Shown one piece after another: positions 1-7,401 of a DNA stretch of 13,330 nucleotides. The notes under the pieces are model-generated. The model did no database searches. It was not told where the DNA came from and saw only the letters and a program-made list of their open reading frames with translations. Origin of the DNA: Anaerolineales bacterium (GTDB taxonomy: Bacteria; Chloroflexota; Anaerolineae; Anaerolineales; E44-bin32); contig WVZH01000332.1 in NCBI GenBank assembly GCA_011772595.1, positions 1-13,330 of the forward strand, written 5' to 3'. How positions within the stretch are numbered: the stretch's first letter is position 1; each line of letters starts with the position of its first letter. The translations under genes and the position numbers were made by a program.

Positions 1-14
1 ACCTTGGAGCTGAG

Positions 15-2072
15 CTAATCATTTCCCTTGCCGTGTTCTGAGGATGTCGTCTCATCCACCTCAGGGTCAGACTTCCCTCGCAATCGTTTGGCTTGTTCTC
101 GCAAGCGTTGAAAATAATCACTCTCAACGATTTTCTCCACCTGGTGCGCCCTTTTCACCTCGTCGATTTTGATTTCAAGTTCTCGAATTTTCTCCTTCAA
201 AGCCAATTCGCGCTGGCGGATTTTTATGGCGTTATCGATTGCGATGGATGCTTGAGCCGCCAAACGGCTGAGTTGGCGCTGATCGTCCGAGGTGAAGTAC
301 TCGCTCTCGTGATGTACTAGAGTTAGCATACCAACCAACCGTTCCTCAATTATCAAGGGCACGCCTAAAAAAGACTTGACACCGCTATCGACAATCCCTT
401 GAAGGGTCTCATCCTTGCTTGTCGATCCCATATGTTGCCGTAGCTCTTCAATCGACACAGAAGGGATCAGAAGAGAAGTTCGGCTCTGAGCAATCAATCC
501 CTTCAATCCCTCGTGAAGTGGAGATCGACTCCCGGTTGTGTCGTCGAAACCCTCTTGTCCGCCCCAAGCTTCTACGATCAATTCGCTACCCTGAACGATA
601 GAAAGCTCTGCCGCATCGAATGCCACCACTCGCTGTACTGCGTCTAAGACAGTCCGTAGCGCGTTTTCATATTCGAGTGTGGAGGCGATAGTCTGCCCCA
701 TAACGTAGATGGAACTGAGCTCGTTGATGCGTTTCTGCAACGTGTTGACCATTTGACTGAAGACCAAAACAAGATTGGATACCTCCCGCGTTCCACCGAT
801 CTGAGCCCAATTGATATCACCGACAGCCAATCTTTCGTCCATACCAACCGAGGCATCGATGGCGTCTACCGATGATTCGATTTCCCTCGCCGCTTTGGAG
901 AGTTGAACCACAGGGCGGGATATCCCGCGCGCAAGACCGACTGACACGAATAAAGCCAGCACAACCAGACCCACGGCACCGAACATCAACTGCCGACTGA
1001 TGTTTATTGCCGGTTCGATGATCTCGCGCCGCGGTTGCATCAGACTTAAACGCCAATCCGTTGTGGGGATGTGTGTATAGACCGATACCCACTCATCCCC
1101 AAGCTCATCTACGACGATCTGTGAGCCTGCTCTTTCATTCAGGATATCCGCCACAACGGGCGCCATGGTCGCTTCTTCATCGGCTAATTTGATATTGAGT
1201 TCCTCTCCGAGCGGGGTATCTTCAGGCGCATAATCCTTATGCGCAATGATGTCCCCATCGCTATCGAGCAGGAAGGCATAGCCCTTTTCTCCCACTTCAA
1301 ATCCGAGTATCTCTCGCTGTAGATCCACAATGACAAAATCGTGCGACATTACCGCAATCAAGGTGCCGCCATCGTAAATGGGCACTGAATTCGTGACCAT
1401 CAACCCGGCACCGGCATAATCGTTGTAGGGAGCCGTCCAGACCGATTCCCTCCCCGGATTGTTATCCGCGTTTGCAACTGTATAGAAAACGATCGTTTGC
1501 GGTTCCCAATCCACAGGATAGGTGTTCGGATGCCAGGGGTAGAGACGCATCATGCCCTCAGCCAGGGTAAGATAGATCCACTGCGTGCCAATATTGCTGC
1601 TGCGGATCGCCTCAAAGATCGGGTTCAAGTTTTCGGTAACTACAACATCTTGCTCCAACTTTGGAGAAAGAGCGGTATTTTGGTTGATAAAAACATTGGA
1701 CTGGCGATCATCATCATGCCGGGGGAAATACACACCGTCATACCACAAGTCAAGACCATAAACATTGTTGTCGTCGCGCTGATACTTCTGTAAGACGGAT
1801 ACCATTTCTTCGGGAGATGGCTTGTCCTCATTTAAAAGCTCAACACCAGCCTGCGCGGCAGCCAGCTTTGTCGCGTTCTCAAAGCCACGTAAACGCTCAT
1901 CAATCGCCGAAGCACGTGCTTCGACGCGAGCTCTGAGTTGAACAAGTTGTTCCTGCTCCACTCCCGTCGCTGTGGTCCTGATCGCGTTGAAGGCCATCAG
2001 GCCCAGCGTAACCGCGCTGGTGAGCAATAGGGCAACGAGAATGATCCAGAAAGTGGTGATACGTTTGAACAC
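15..2072 (-). CDS. Membrane receptor: cache sensor, HAMP, GAF, coiled coil, no output domain
   Basis: A 685-residue integral membrane sensor. A first membrane helix (about residues 8-30) and a second (about 362-383) bracket an extracytoplasmic region of roughly 330 residues that looks like a double cache domain, with 'EKGYAFLLDSDGDIIAHKD' (262-280) as its clearest stretch. A HAMP linker follows (383-452, 'ARGISRPVVQLSKAAREIE'), then a GAF domain (about 453-615, ending in the typical 'LSRLAAQASIAIDNA'). The last 70 residues are a charged coiled coil with 'ESDYFQRLREQAKRLR' and a polar tail. There is no histidine-kinase, GGDEF, cyclase or chemotaxis output domain. The start is GTG at 2072, with AAGGAA about 8 bases before it. 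It lies 33 bases downstream of the winged-helix/MinD gene on the same strand, so co-transcription is likely. Inference: the signal passes by protein contact, perhaps to that neighbour. The ligand cannot be read from the sequence. Confidence 0.85.
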   Translation of the reverse strand: MFKRITTFWIILVALLLTSAVTLGLMAFNAIRTTATGVEQEQLVQLRARVEARASAIDERLRGFENATKLAAAQAGVELLNEDKPSPEEMVSVLQKYQRDDNNVYGLDLWYDGVYFPRHDDDRQSNVFINQNTALSPKLEQDVVVTENLNPIFEAIRSSNIGTQWIYLTLAEGMMRLYPWHPNTYPVDWEPQTIVFYTVANADNNPGRESVWTAPYNDYAGAGLMVTNSVPIYDGGTLIAVMSHDFVIVDLQREILGFEVGEKGYAFLLDSDGDIIAHKDYAPEDTPLGEELNIKLADEEATMAPVVADILNERAGSQIVVDELGDEWVSVYTHIPTTDWRLSLMQPRREIIEPAINISRQLMFGAVGLVVLALFVSVGLARGISRPVVQLSKAAREIESSVDAIDASVGMDERLAVGDINWAQIGGTREVSNLVLVFSQMVNTLQKRINELSSIYVMGQTIASTLEYENALRTVLDAVQRVVAFDAAELSIVQGSELIVEAWGGQEGFDDTTGSRSPLHEGLKGLIAQSRTSLLIPSVSIEELRQHMGSTSKDETLQGIVDSGVKSFLGVPLIIEERLVGMLTLVHHESEYFTSDDQRQLSRLAAQASIAIDNAIKIRQRELALKEKIRELEIKIDEVKRAHQVEKIVESDYFQRLREQAKRLRGKSDPEVDETTSSEHGKGND

Positions 2073-2105
2073 AATTCCGTTCCTTTTGAAGCACGTGTCT
2101 CCCGG

Positions 2106-3884
2106 TTAGATCAACATTAATTTTTGATTGACCTCCAAGGCCATAGCTTCTTGTTCCAGCTCTTTCTTGAGATTTTCCACATACTCGATGACATCCGGCA
2201 CATGTTGATCCAAATCATCTTGTGTGACATAACTCTGAACCAAATGGATATTCTCGCTCACCAATCCGACCTCGCTGCTTTTCCATACGCCCCTTGCACG
2301 GGTGCTGGTAGCGCCGCCAAACAGCCCGCCTAAGAAGTCGAGTGTTTTATCCACGTAGGCTTGAGTGTCCACTTCTTTGTCTACACCAATGGTTGAGGGG
2401 ATGTACACACCAATTTGGGCCGTAAACTCCAGCGAGTCAGCCAGTGCCCGCGCTGTATCGGTAAGCCTCTCAGGTAGATTCTCGAGATCCCGATCCAGAA
2501 GTTCGGGAAGCCCTTCAAGAAACGGGATTTCAAAATCAAATTGGCTTCGAGCACTTGAAATATCATATTCCGGATTCACCTGATTTACTACCGTGAATAA
2601 CTTCCTATTCCCCGCAGCTGGAGACTCCTTCAAAGTTGCATACATATTCATGACCTGCGGCCAGGAAGTCGGATCCGATGAGGCAAGGAGGATTACTTGA
2701 TCTGCACGTTCCAATATGTAAGCGAATTTGTCCGTCATCTGACCCAGCAAACCAATCACAATGTGGTCGTAGCTGCTCACAAGCTGATCAAAGACCAGAG
2801 TGGTCTGAACCGAAGCTGGTAAACCAGGCGCACTCGCAGGAACGTGCACATCATAACCACCCGGATGATGATGGATCTCAGTCCCCTCTTTATAGCCGAA
2901 TAGCTTTGGCAATCGTTCCGGCGCCGGATATTCAGTGTATACAGTCTTGCCCGCAGCTTTGTGCGCTAACATCAACGCTATTGCGGTACCGAGTGTTGTG
3001 CAACCCGCAGCGGCATCTACGCTAATGAGTACGCATAGATGGGCTTCCTGCACGCTCCCGGTGAGGCGAGCATTTGCGTCCGCTAAGCGATGACCTAGAA
3101 TACGAGCAAGTTCAAGGGCGATAGTGTTGTGTTCGCCAAGTAAGTCGAAAAAATCCTGGCGCTTGATTTGCAGGATGTCGACTTCGGTAAGCGCCGTTGC
3201 CGTCGCGGTGGAACTTTGTCCGATGAGAAGACCCATATCCCCGAAAATCTCACCTTGTTTCAAATAAGCTAAGGTTTTGGGAGTTTGATTGTGGACAATG
3301 TGTGAAATCTTTACCATACCGCGCTTGATCAAAAAAAGCGTATCGATCAATTCGCCCTGCCACAGAACGACCTCATTACGGCCCCAATGACGCTCGTTTG
3401 ATTTCTCTGCAATCTCTTCGACGACCCGGTCGGATAGGTTCTTGAACAATGAAACCTGCTTTAAAAAAGCCTTGTCGTCCAACTCCACAAGACTCCAAAT
3501 TTCTTCGGCGATCCCTCGCCCCGCGCGTGTGACCTTCCCACCAAAACTTACACGGTAATAGATTTCACCGTCAATGAAGGCTTCGCGGATATACCCTGCT
3601 TCTTTCAATTCGGAGAGTACCGGTGCAACTTGATCCGGATCTTGTGAAAGTGCCTTGTAGATATCTGCAAACCGCGCTTGGTCTCGCCTCGAGAGCCAAT
3701 TGATCAACTCACGTTGCTCAGCGGGGAGAAATAACAAATCCACAGGGCTTAACCCTGTAGAAGTAGAATCTGTACTTTCTGCGCGGGATCCCTTTTCCTG
3801 TGGGGACTTCCTCGTTCTTGCTGAACGAGCGAAGTTAAACGCTCCTAAAGGGTCGTCATGAGCACGGTTATCGTCTTCTGACAT
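2106..3884 (-). CDS. Winged helix / cNMP-binding / degenerate MinD-like ATPase / FGGAT-domain fusion
   Basis: A 592-residue soluble protein with four parts. Residues 1-45 are polar and probably disordered. Residues 50-115 form a winged helix ('LPAEQRELINWLSRRDQ', 'LSELKEAGYIREAFIDGEIYYRV'). Residues 145-265 are a Crp-type cyclic-nucleotide-binding fold ('GEIFGDMGLL' at 211-220); the Arg that normally contacts the cyclic phosphate is replaced in 'GQSSTATATA'. Residues 282-480 look MinD/ParA-like ('LCVLISVD', 'YDHIVIGLLG', 'DQVILLASSDP', 'KLFTVVNQVNP'), but the Walker A position reads DAAAGCTT, without either Lys of KGGxGKT(T/S). Residues 490-592 form a separate domain with FGGAT, 'LVSENIHLVQSY' and 'LKKELEQEAMALEVNQKLMLI'-like features; I recall such about 100-residue units as stand-alone proteins of unknown function. 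The start is ATG with only a weak upstream purine run. Likely a membrane-sensor-coupled regulator or scaffold; function is not established. Confidence 0.82.
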   Translation of the reverse strand: MSEDDNRAHDDPLGAFNFARSARTRKSPQEKGSRAESTDSTSTGLSPVDLLFLPAEQRELINWLSRRDQARFADIYKALSQDPDQVAPVLSELKEAGYIREAFIDGEIYYRVSFGGKVTRAGRGIAEEIWSLVELDDKAFLKQVSLFKNLSDRVVEEIAEKSNERHWGRNEVVLWQGELIDTLFLIKRGMVKISHIVHNQTPKTLAYLKQGEIFGDMGLLIGQSSTATATALTEVDILQIKRQDFFDLLGEHNTIALELARILGHRLADANARLTGSVQEAHLCVLISVDAAAGCTTLGTAIALMLAHKAAGKTVYTEYPAPERLPKLFGYKEGTEIHHHPGGYDVHVPASAPGLPASVQTTLVFDQLVSSYDHIVIGLLGQMTDKFAYILERADQVILLASSDPTSWPQVMNMYATLKESPAAGNRKLFTVVNQVNPEYDISSARSQFDFEIPFLEGLPELLDRDLENLPERLTDTARALADSLEFTAQIGVYIPSTIGVDKEVDTQAYVDKTLDFLGGLFGGATSTRARGVWKSSEVGLVSENIHLVQSYVTQDDLDQHVPDVIEYVENLKKELEQEAMALEVNQKLMLI

Positions 3885-4447
3885 TGGCAGCCCTGATGGA
3901 TACCGTTGGTTTTATTGAAAGACGCCCTCAGAACCAATATCGATTCTGAAATCAGTTTCTCGGGAAGGTCTAAACTACGCAAAAGATTACGTTCATGTTG
4001 GTAACGATCAAAGCACGAAAACCAGCATACTATAGCATGCCAAGGAAATGGGAACAATAAGAAGAAATTACCTATATGCACCAGGTCTCAACATAAGGTA
4101 GGAAAAAAATCTTCCAACCAACCGTTTTAAAGAAGAGATCTATGCCTCAGGGGAAGAGAACTGGCTTCATCATTCTCACATTATAGGGATCTTGGACAGT
4201 GTGCACACGGTGATTATCCTCACACCCCACCGCAGAAACTGTAAGTCGAGGGCTTGGTGCTTAGAGGTTGGTTCTTTCCATGTTCCCTCTAACTTTGAAT
4301 GCACGCATCGACGCTTACCAATAGGATATCCCTAGGGTAACTTCACAACCATGGACGGAATCGGCCACAGCGCGAAGGTTTGCAGATAATCCATCTCGAC
4401 GAGGGGCTGCGATCAGTCGCCAGGTTTCCGTCAACATTGCTCGATGA
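3885..4447. other. Long intergenic stretch, no supported gene
   Basis: About 560 bases upstream of the winged-helix/MinD gene. Short frames exist on both strands, but none has a convincing start or a recognisable domain. A perfect 10-base palindrome (GTGTGCACAC) lies at 4199-4208. No tRNA, no strong promoter and no terminator were seen; TTGGTT/TAAAAC with a 17-base spacer on the minus strand near 3907-3935 is too weak to call. Confidence 0.5.
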
Positions 4448-4801
4448 GTAACCCTATTCGAGATCGCGGCAGTACCCAGATCAATGCCACCTACATATGC
4501 TTTGTGTGTGCTAAGCCAACCTTTTCGGGCGCCGGAATATGTACCTGAAGGTACGACGTTCACGCCGGTCTACGATAGCGTCACCAGCACGTAGCCTAAT
4601 CTCCCGATTGAGGATTTGTGGGTCTTGGGGGGATTGAACGCTTCGGGGAACGTCAGCAACACACCCCGGCTGGCGATTTGGCAAGGCGACCAAAACTGTA
4701 CCCGGGATGACATTTCGGACAATAGGGGCACGCTTGACTTCATCACCCACGACCCTGCCAGCGACGTCTTGACAGACCAGCACATCTACTGCGAGCGCTG
4801 A
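4448..4801 (+). pseudogene. Possible decayed plus-strand coding remnant
   Basis: One plus-strand frame is open from 4448 to the TGA at 4799-4801 apart from a TAG at 4592-4594, and much of it reads like real protein: 'PEYVPEGTTFTPVYDSVTST', stop, 'PNLPIEDLWVLGGLNASGN', then 'LAIWQGDQN' and 'LDFITHDPASDVLTDQHIYC'. There is no start codon with a ribosome site, and upstream this frame degrades into stops. CAG to TAG would explain the internal stop. A hairpin terminator lies 31 bases after the final stop, where a plus-strand gene would need one. I do not recognise the family. A competing 148-codon minus-strand frame over the same bases runs through the terminator and reads worse. Low certainty. 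Confidence 0.28.
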
Positions 4802-4829
4802 CACAACGGACCCTGTGCTTCTTGCATGC

Positions 4830-4862
4830 AAAAACCGGCAAACCATGGCTTGCCGGTTATTA
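4830..4862. terminator. Hairpin terminator between convergent units
   Basis: Perfect 9-bp stem AACCGGCAA (4833-4841) / TTGCCGGTT (4850-4858) with an 8-base loop holding CCATGG. On the minus strand the stem runs into five T (4834-4830), a standard intrinsic terminator for the fur/iron permease operon that ends at 4962. On the plus strand it is followed by ATTATT, a weaker tail that could serve the remnant ending at 4801. Confidence 0.75.
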
Positions 4863-4961
4863 TTCGGATTCCAAGACCGGGACTCAAAACTTGGGCCTGC
4901 GGATGAATAGTCGGCTGACTTGTCTACTTTCCCTTGAGATCTCGCACACGGAACCACACTC

Positions 4962-5807
4962 TCATCGTTGGGATTTCTCCAATCTCGACCGGCCTTTGGT
5001 CACCAGCCTTACTGCAAGAAGGATCACGACAAAGTAACCGACGTAGGAAAGCGCCTCTACCAGGGAGGGATTCCCGTTATAGCCAAAAACGGACTTCAGC
5101 ATCGATCCAACCAGCGAATCCTCACTCAGATACGGATTAAGATCCCACACCTGATCCACTACTGGAGGAATCCAACCCACCTCGATGAACTCGTGGATTC
5201 CGTGAGCGAAGAGACCAGCAGCAAACAGAATGAGCAGCACACTCGTAACGAGAAAGAAGTTCCGGATGTTAAGGCGGATGGTAGTCTTAAATAGTGCCCA
5301 TCCGAGGAGAAACGCCACTGCGATTCCAATCAAACCACCTGCGAATACCTGGCGCGTACTCGCCGTCATTGCGGCTGCGGTTAGGAAAAGCGAAGTTTCG
5401 ATCCCTTCACGAACCACGGCTAAGAAGGCGATGCTAAAAAGAGCCCATTTTTGACCACCCTGGACAGCCTTTCGGACATCACTCTCCAAACCCGCTTGCA
5501 GCCGTCTGCTGTTTCGCAGCATCCAGAAAATCATCCAAGTTAGAACACCGGAGGCCAGGAGCATGGTCACACCTTCGAAGACCTCCTCTGATTTTCCTTC
5601 TAAGGTGGCACCCACAAACTGGAGCGCGATTGCGACCGACAGGCTCACAAGCAGCGCTGCGATTACACCCGACCATATCACCTTGCGTAAGGATGAGTGT
5701 CCGATTTTCTCCAGGACGCCTAGCGCTATGAACACGATCAGCGCCGCTTCCAAACCCTCCCTTAAACCGATAAAGAAACTCGGGATCATACCAAATTCCT
5801 CCACCAT
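4962..5807 (-). CDS. FTR1-family high-affinity iron permease
   Basis: A 281-residue polytopic membrane protein that imports iron across the cytoplasmic membrane. It shows the two hallmark REGLE-type motifs, REGLE at 16-20 and REGIE at 133-137, each in a membrane helix, plus an acidic 'KSEEVFEG' (72-79) and 'HGIHEFIE' (202-209). About seven hydrophobic helices are visible, and length matches EfeU/FTR1 proteins. The annotated ATG (5807) directly follows the fur stop codon, with AAGG 5 bases before it. A second ATG at 5789 (residue 7) has a better site, GGAGG with 8-base spacing, and would start the protein at 'MIPSFFIGLREGLEA', the usual family beginning; I favour 5789. Family knowledge: FTR1 permeases work with an oxidase or extracytoplasmic redox partner. 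None is fused here; the divergent cytochrome c lipoprotein is the nearest candidate. Confidence 0.92.
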   Translation of the reverse strand: MVEEFGMIPSFFIGLREGLEAALIVFIALGVLEKIGHSSLRKVIWSGVIAALLVSLSVAIALQFVGATLEGKSEEVFEGVTMLLASGVLTWMIFWMLRNSRRLQAGLESDVRKAVQGGQKWALFSIAFLAVVREGIETSLFLTAAAMTASTRQVFAGGLIGIAVAFLLGWALFKTTIRLNIRNFFLVTSVLLILFAAGLFAHGIHEFIEVGWIPPVVDQVWDLNPYLSEDSLVGSMLKSVFGYNGNPSLVEALSYVGYFVVILLAVRLVTKGRSRLEKSQR

Positions 5808-6239
5808 TTAATCCTTCGAACACTGCTCACAATAACCCTCAAAGCAAATACAGGCATGCGTCACGGCCACATCCATCTGTTCTGCCAGTTCGGCACGCAC
5901 CTGCTCAATACGCCTTGTCTGGAATTCGATCAAACGACCACAACCTACACACGTGAAGTGAAAGTGCTCTTGTTTCGACACCGTTTCGTACACTTCGCGC
6001 TTATGCTCTCGGGCAAAATAGCGTTGCTGAACCAAGCTCATACCTTTGAGAATAGATAAGGTGCGATAGACGGTCGCCAAGTTGATGCGTTTATTCAGCG
6101 ACCTTGCTCGCTGCCAGATCTCCTCCGCATCCAAATGTTCTGCACTGCCTTCGATAATCTCCAACACCAATTCGCGTTGAGGCGTCAGACGCATCCCGGA
6201 GGCGTGTAAGGAGTTGGGTAGGCTTTTTCCTGAGGTCAT
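5808..6239 (-). CDS. fur: Fur-family metal-dependent repressor
   Basis: A 143-residue Fur-family regulator. Residues 15-70 form the winged helix, with recognition helix 'INLATVYRTLSILK' (52-65). The dimerisation/metal half has 'EHFHFTC' (91-97) with the His ligands. The structural zinc site is formed by CVGC (97-100) and CEQC (137-140). Glu105 in 'RLIEF' sits where Fur proteins carry an acidic ligand. Because it is translationally joined to an iron permease, an iron-sensing Fur is more likely than Zur or PerR, but the sequence alone does not settle the metal. Its stop codon touches the permease start (TAAATG), so the two should be co-translated. The start at 6239 is ATG with a weak GGGGA about 8 bases upstream; another ATG five bases earlier is out of frame. 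A palindromic operator sits between the promoter -10 and this start, so self-regulation is expected. Confidence 0.92.
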   Translation of the reverse strand: MTSGKSLPNSLHASGMRLTPQRELVLEIIEGSAEHLDAEEIWQRARSLNKRINLATVYRTLSILKGMSLVQQRYFAREHKREVYETVSKQEHFHFTCVGCGRLIEFQTRRIEQVRAELAEQMDVAVTHACICFEGYCEQCSKD

Positions 6240-6264
6240 CGCATCGTCCCCAATCCTGGGTTAT

Positions 6265-6279
6265 TGCAAATGATTTGCA
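6265..6279. promoter_or_regulatory. Fur-type 7-1-7 operator
   Basis: TGCAAATGATTTGCA is a perfect inverted repeat with 7-base arms around one central base, the architecture known for Fur-family sites. It begins 6 bases after the minus-strand TATAAT and therefore covers the expected transcription start of the fur/permease operon. The half-site TGCAAAT differs from the enteric TGATAAT box in two positions. Confidence 0.75.
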
Positions 6280-6284
6280 GTAGC

Positions 6285-6314
6285 ATTATATGCCACGGAG
6301 CCGGAAGGTGTGAA
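6285..6314 (-). promoter_or_regulatory. Promoter of the fur / iron permease operon
   Basis: On the minus strand, TTCACA (6314-6309, one mismatch to TTGACA), an 18-base spacer, and a perfect TATAAT (6290-6285). The transcript would start near 6278, inside the Fur-type palindrome, about 40 bases before the fur ATG. Confidence 0.72.
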
Positions 6315-6445
6315 TAGCAGATCGTCATGCTGGAAAACGCCTTTCATCACATCTTACGACCTCCAAGACTGCAACGTGTGTCGATGGATTTCAGGTCGAT
6401 ACTTTTCAGTTTCGTATTCTTGAATACCTCCTGGTCATCTTCATT

Positions 6446-6530
6446 TGTCATTGCTAAGGAGCGTAGCGAAGAAGTAATCTCCAACTCGCGTATAGGGGAT
6501 CGCGTCGCCCCTATCGGGGCTCGCGATTCC
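6446..6530. repeat. Dispersed intergenic repeat with alternative hairpins
   Basis: The stretch TCATTGCTAAGGAGCGTAGC (from about 6449) followed by GAAGAAGTAATCTC is a variant of a repeat I recall from many bacterial genomes, including Chloroflexota, of the form TCATTGCGAGGAGCGCAGC. It is followed by two mutually exclusive hairpins: ATAGGGG (6492-6498) with CCCCTAT (6508-6514), or ATCGCG/GCCCC (6499-6511) with GGGGC/CGCGAT (6516-6527). It lies between the divergent promoters of fur and the cytochrome gene. Copy number cannot be checked here. Confidence 0.55.
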
Positions 6531-6573
6531 ACACGTTAGATGCCTCCATGTTCAAGATCGGGATGCGATTTTA

Positions 6574-6610
6574 TGTTATACTATCCTTCGAAGATAATAT
6601 CGGGTATAAC
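6574..6610 (+). promoter_or_regulatory. Extended -10 promoter inside a long inverted repeat
   Basis: TGTTATACT (6574-6582) is an extended -10 element (TGn plus TATACT) about 80 bases before the TTG start of the cytochrome lipoprotein; no good -35 is seen. It sits in an interrupted palindrome: GTTATAC (6575-6581) is exactly complementary to GTATAAC (6604-6610), with TTCGAA near the centre flanked by further partly paired bases. An activator or repressor could bind here. Confidence 0.42.
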
Positions 6611-6662
6611 AGGGCCAATTAGTCTAGAAATTACCGTCCAAAAACGAAATAGGAGTAAAGCA

Positions 6663-7307
6663 TTGGAGAAAAGATTATCTTTGCGTAGATATTTGCTTAC
6701 TGTATTCATTCTCGGAGGGCTCCTGCTAGCAGCTTGCAGCACGCCTCAGTCGACACCGATAGCGAACGACTCCCCAGCAGAGGTTGTCGTTGAGCATGGG
6801 GAGTCCAACGAAGAGGCGGAACATTCCGAGGGAGCTGTCAAAGAGAGTGAGCACACTGAGGGGGAAGAACACGAAGACGAATATGCCAAGGACGAAGAGC
6901 ATGAGGACGAACATTCTGAGGGCGAAGAGCATGAAGACGAGGGGATTGATCTCGAAGAGCACAATCACGCCGAGATTCCCCACGACTTCGAAGGCTTGGA
7001 AAATCCCTTCGGTGAGGATCCGGAAGCCATCGCCGCTGGTGCCGAGCTCTTCGCAATGACATGCGCCGTTTGTCATGGGGAAGGTGGAGAGGGTGACGGC
7101 CCTTCCGCTGCCGGCCTAGATCCCAAGCCCGCCTCACTTGCCGATGCTGACATGATGGCAGATCTCTCCGACGCCTATCTCTTCTGGCGTATCACGGAAG
7201 GCGGCATGATGGAGCCCTTCAACTCTTCCATGCCTCCCTGGGGCGAATCGCTCTCTGAAGAGCAGCGCTGGCAGTTGGTAAGCTACATTCGCACACTTTC
7301 AGAGTGA
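6663..7307 (+). CDS. Lipoprotein cytochrome c with His/Glu/Asp-rich tandem repeat
   Basis: A predicted 214-residue membrane-anchored, extracytoplasmic c-type cytochrome. I place the start at TTG 6663: AGGAG stands 7 bases before it and the product then begins MEKRLSLRRYLLTVFILGG, a proper lipoprotein signal with lipobox LAAC (Cys25). The longer frame from 6540 adds 41 residues crossing the promoter and has no ribosome site. Residues about 44-109 are extremely rich in Glu, His and Asp, including four 10-residue units beginning EEH. Residues about 115-214 form a class I cytochrome c domain: haem-binding CAVCH (134-138), 'GEGGEGDGPSAAGL', and the probable axial Met in SSMPPWG (Met190). Family knowledge supports electron transfer outside the membrane; metal binding by the acidic/His region is inference. 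Placement divergent from fur and the iron permease suggests a redox or metal-capturing partner. A strong terminator follows. Confidence 0.86.
   Translation: MEKRLSLRRYLLTVFILGGLLLAACSTPQSTPIANDSPAEVVVEHGESNEEAEHSEGAVKESEHTEGEEHEDEYAKDEEHEDEHSEGEEHEDEGIDLEEHNHAEIPHDFEGLENPFGEDPEAIAAGAELFAMTCAVCHGEGGEGDGPSAAGLDPKPASLADADMMADLSDAYLFWRITEGGMMEPFNSSMPPWGESLSEEQRWQLVSYIRTLSE
6864..6983 (+). repeat. 30-bp coding tandem repeat (EEHEDE units)
   Basis: Four consecutive 30-base units encode EEHEDEYAKD, EEHEDEHSEG, EEHEDEGIDL and EEHNHAEIPH. The first six residues are constant in three units; the fourth is diverged. Related EHSEG and EHTEG blocks lie just upstream. Codons vary (GAA/GAG, CAC/CAT), so the array is not very recent. 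Confidence 0.75.
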
Positions 7308-7319
7308 TACTCTGTATAC

Positions 7320-7362
7320 AAAAAAGGGCGTCCTATAGATACCGGACGCCCTTTTTTTTTTT
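7320..7362. terminator. Strong bidirectional intrinsic terminator
   Basis: Perfect 8-bp stem GGGCGTCC (7326-7333) / GGACGCCC (7344-7351), 10-base loop, six A before and eleven T after (7352-7362). It ends the cytochrome transcript on the plus strand; on the minus strand it is followed by six T and would end the copper-type operon coming from the right. Confidence 0.92.
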
Positions 7363-7401
7363 ACCTATCTTCGGTAGATTTTGAATTGAATGTCATTTTC
7401 G

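Noticed and set aside
3885..4447. RNA gene, CRISPR or origin in the long gap
   Set aside because: No cloverleaf, no regular repeats and no DnaA-box cluster were found; only a lone 10-base palindrome.
4511..4957. 148-codon minus-strand frame downstream of the iron permease
   Set aside because: It runs through the hairpin terminator, has no ribosome site, no recognisable domain and an Arg/Pro-heavy composition typical of a shadow frame.
6347..6539. Short ORFs on both strands between fur and the cytochrome gene
   Set aside because: They are translations of the dispersed repeat ('ITSSLRSLAMT' is a familiar spurious product).
6540..6662. N-terminal 41-codon extension of the cytochrome gene
   Set aside because: No ribosome site at 6540, it crosses the probable promoter and palindrome, and it would bury the lipoprotein signal; TTG 6663 has AGGAG and a correct signal peptide.
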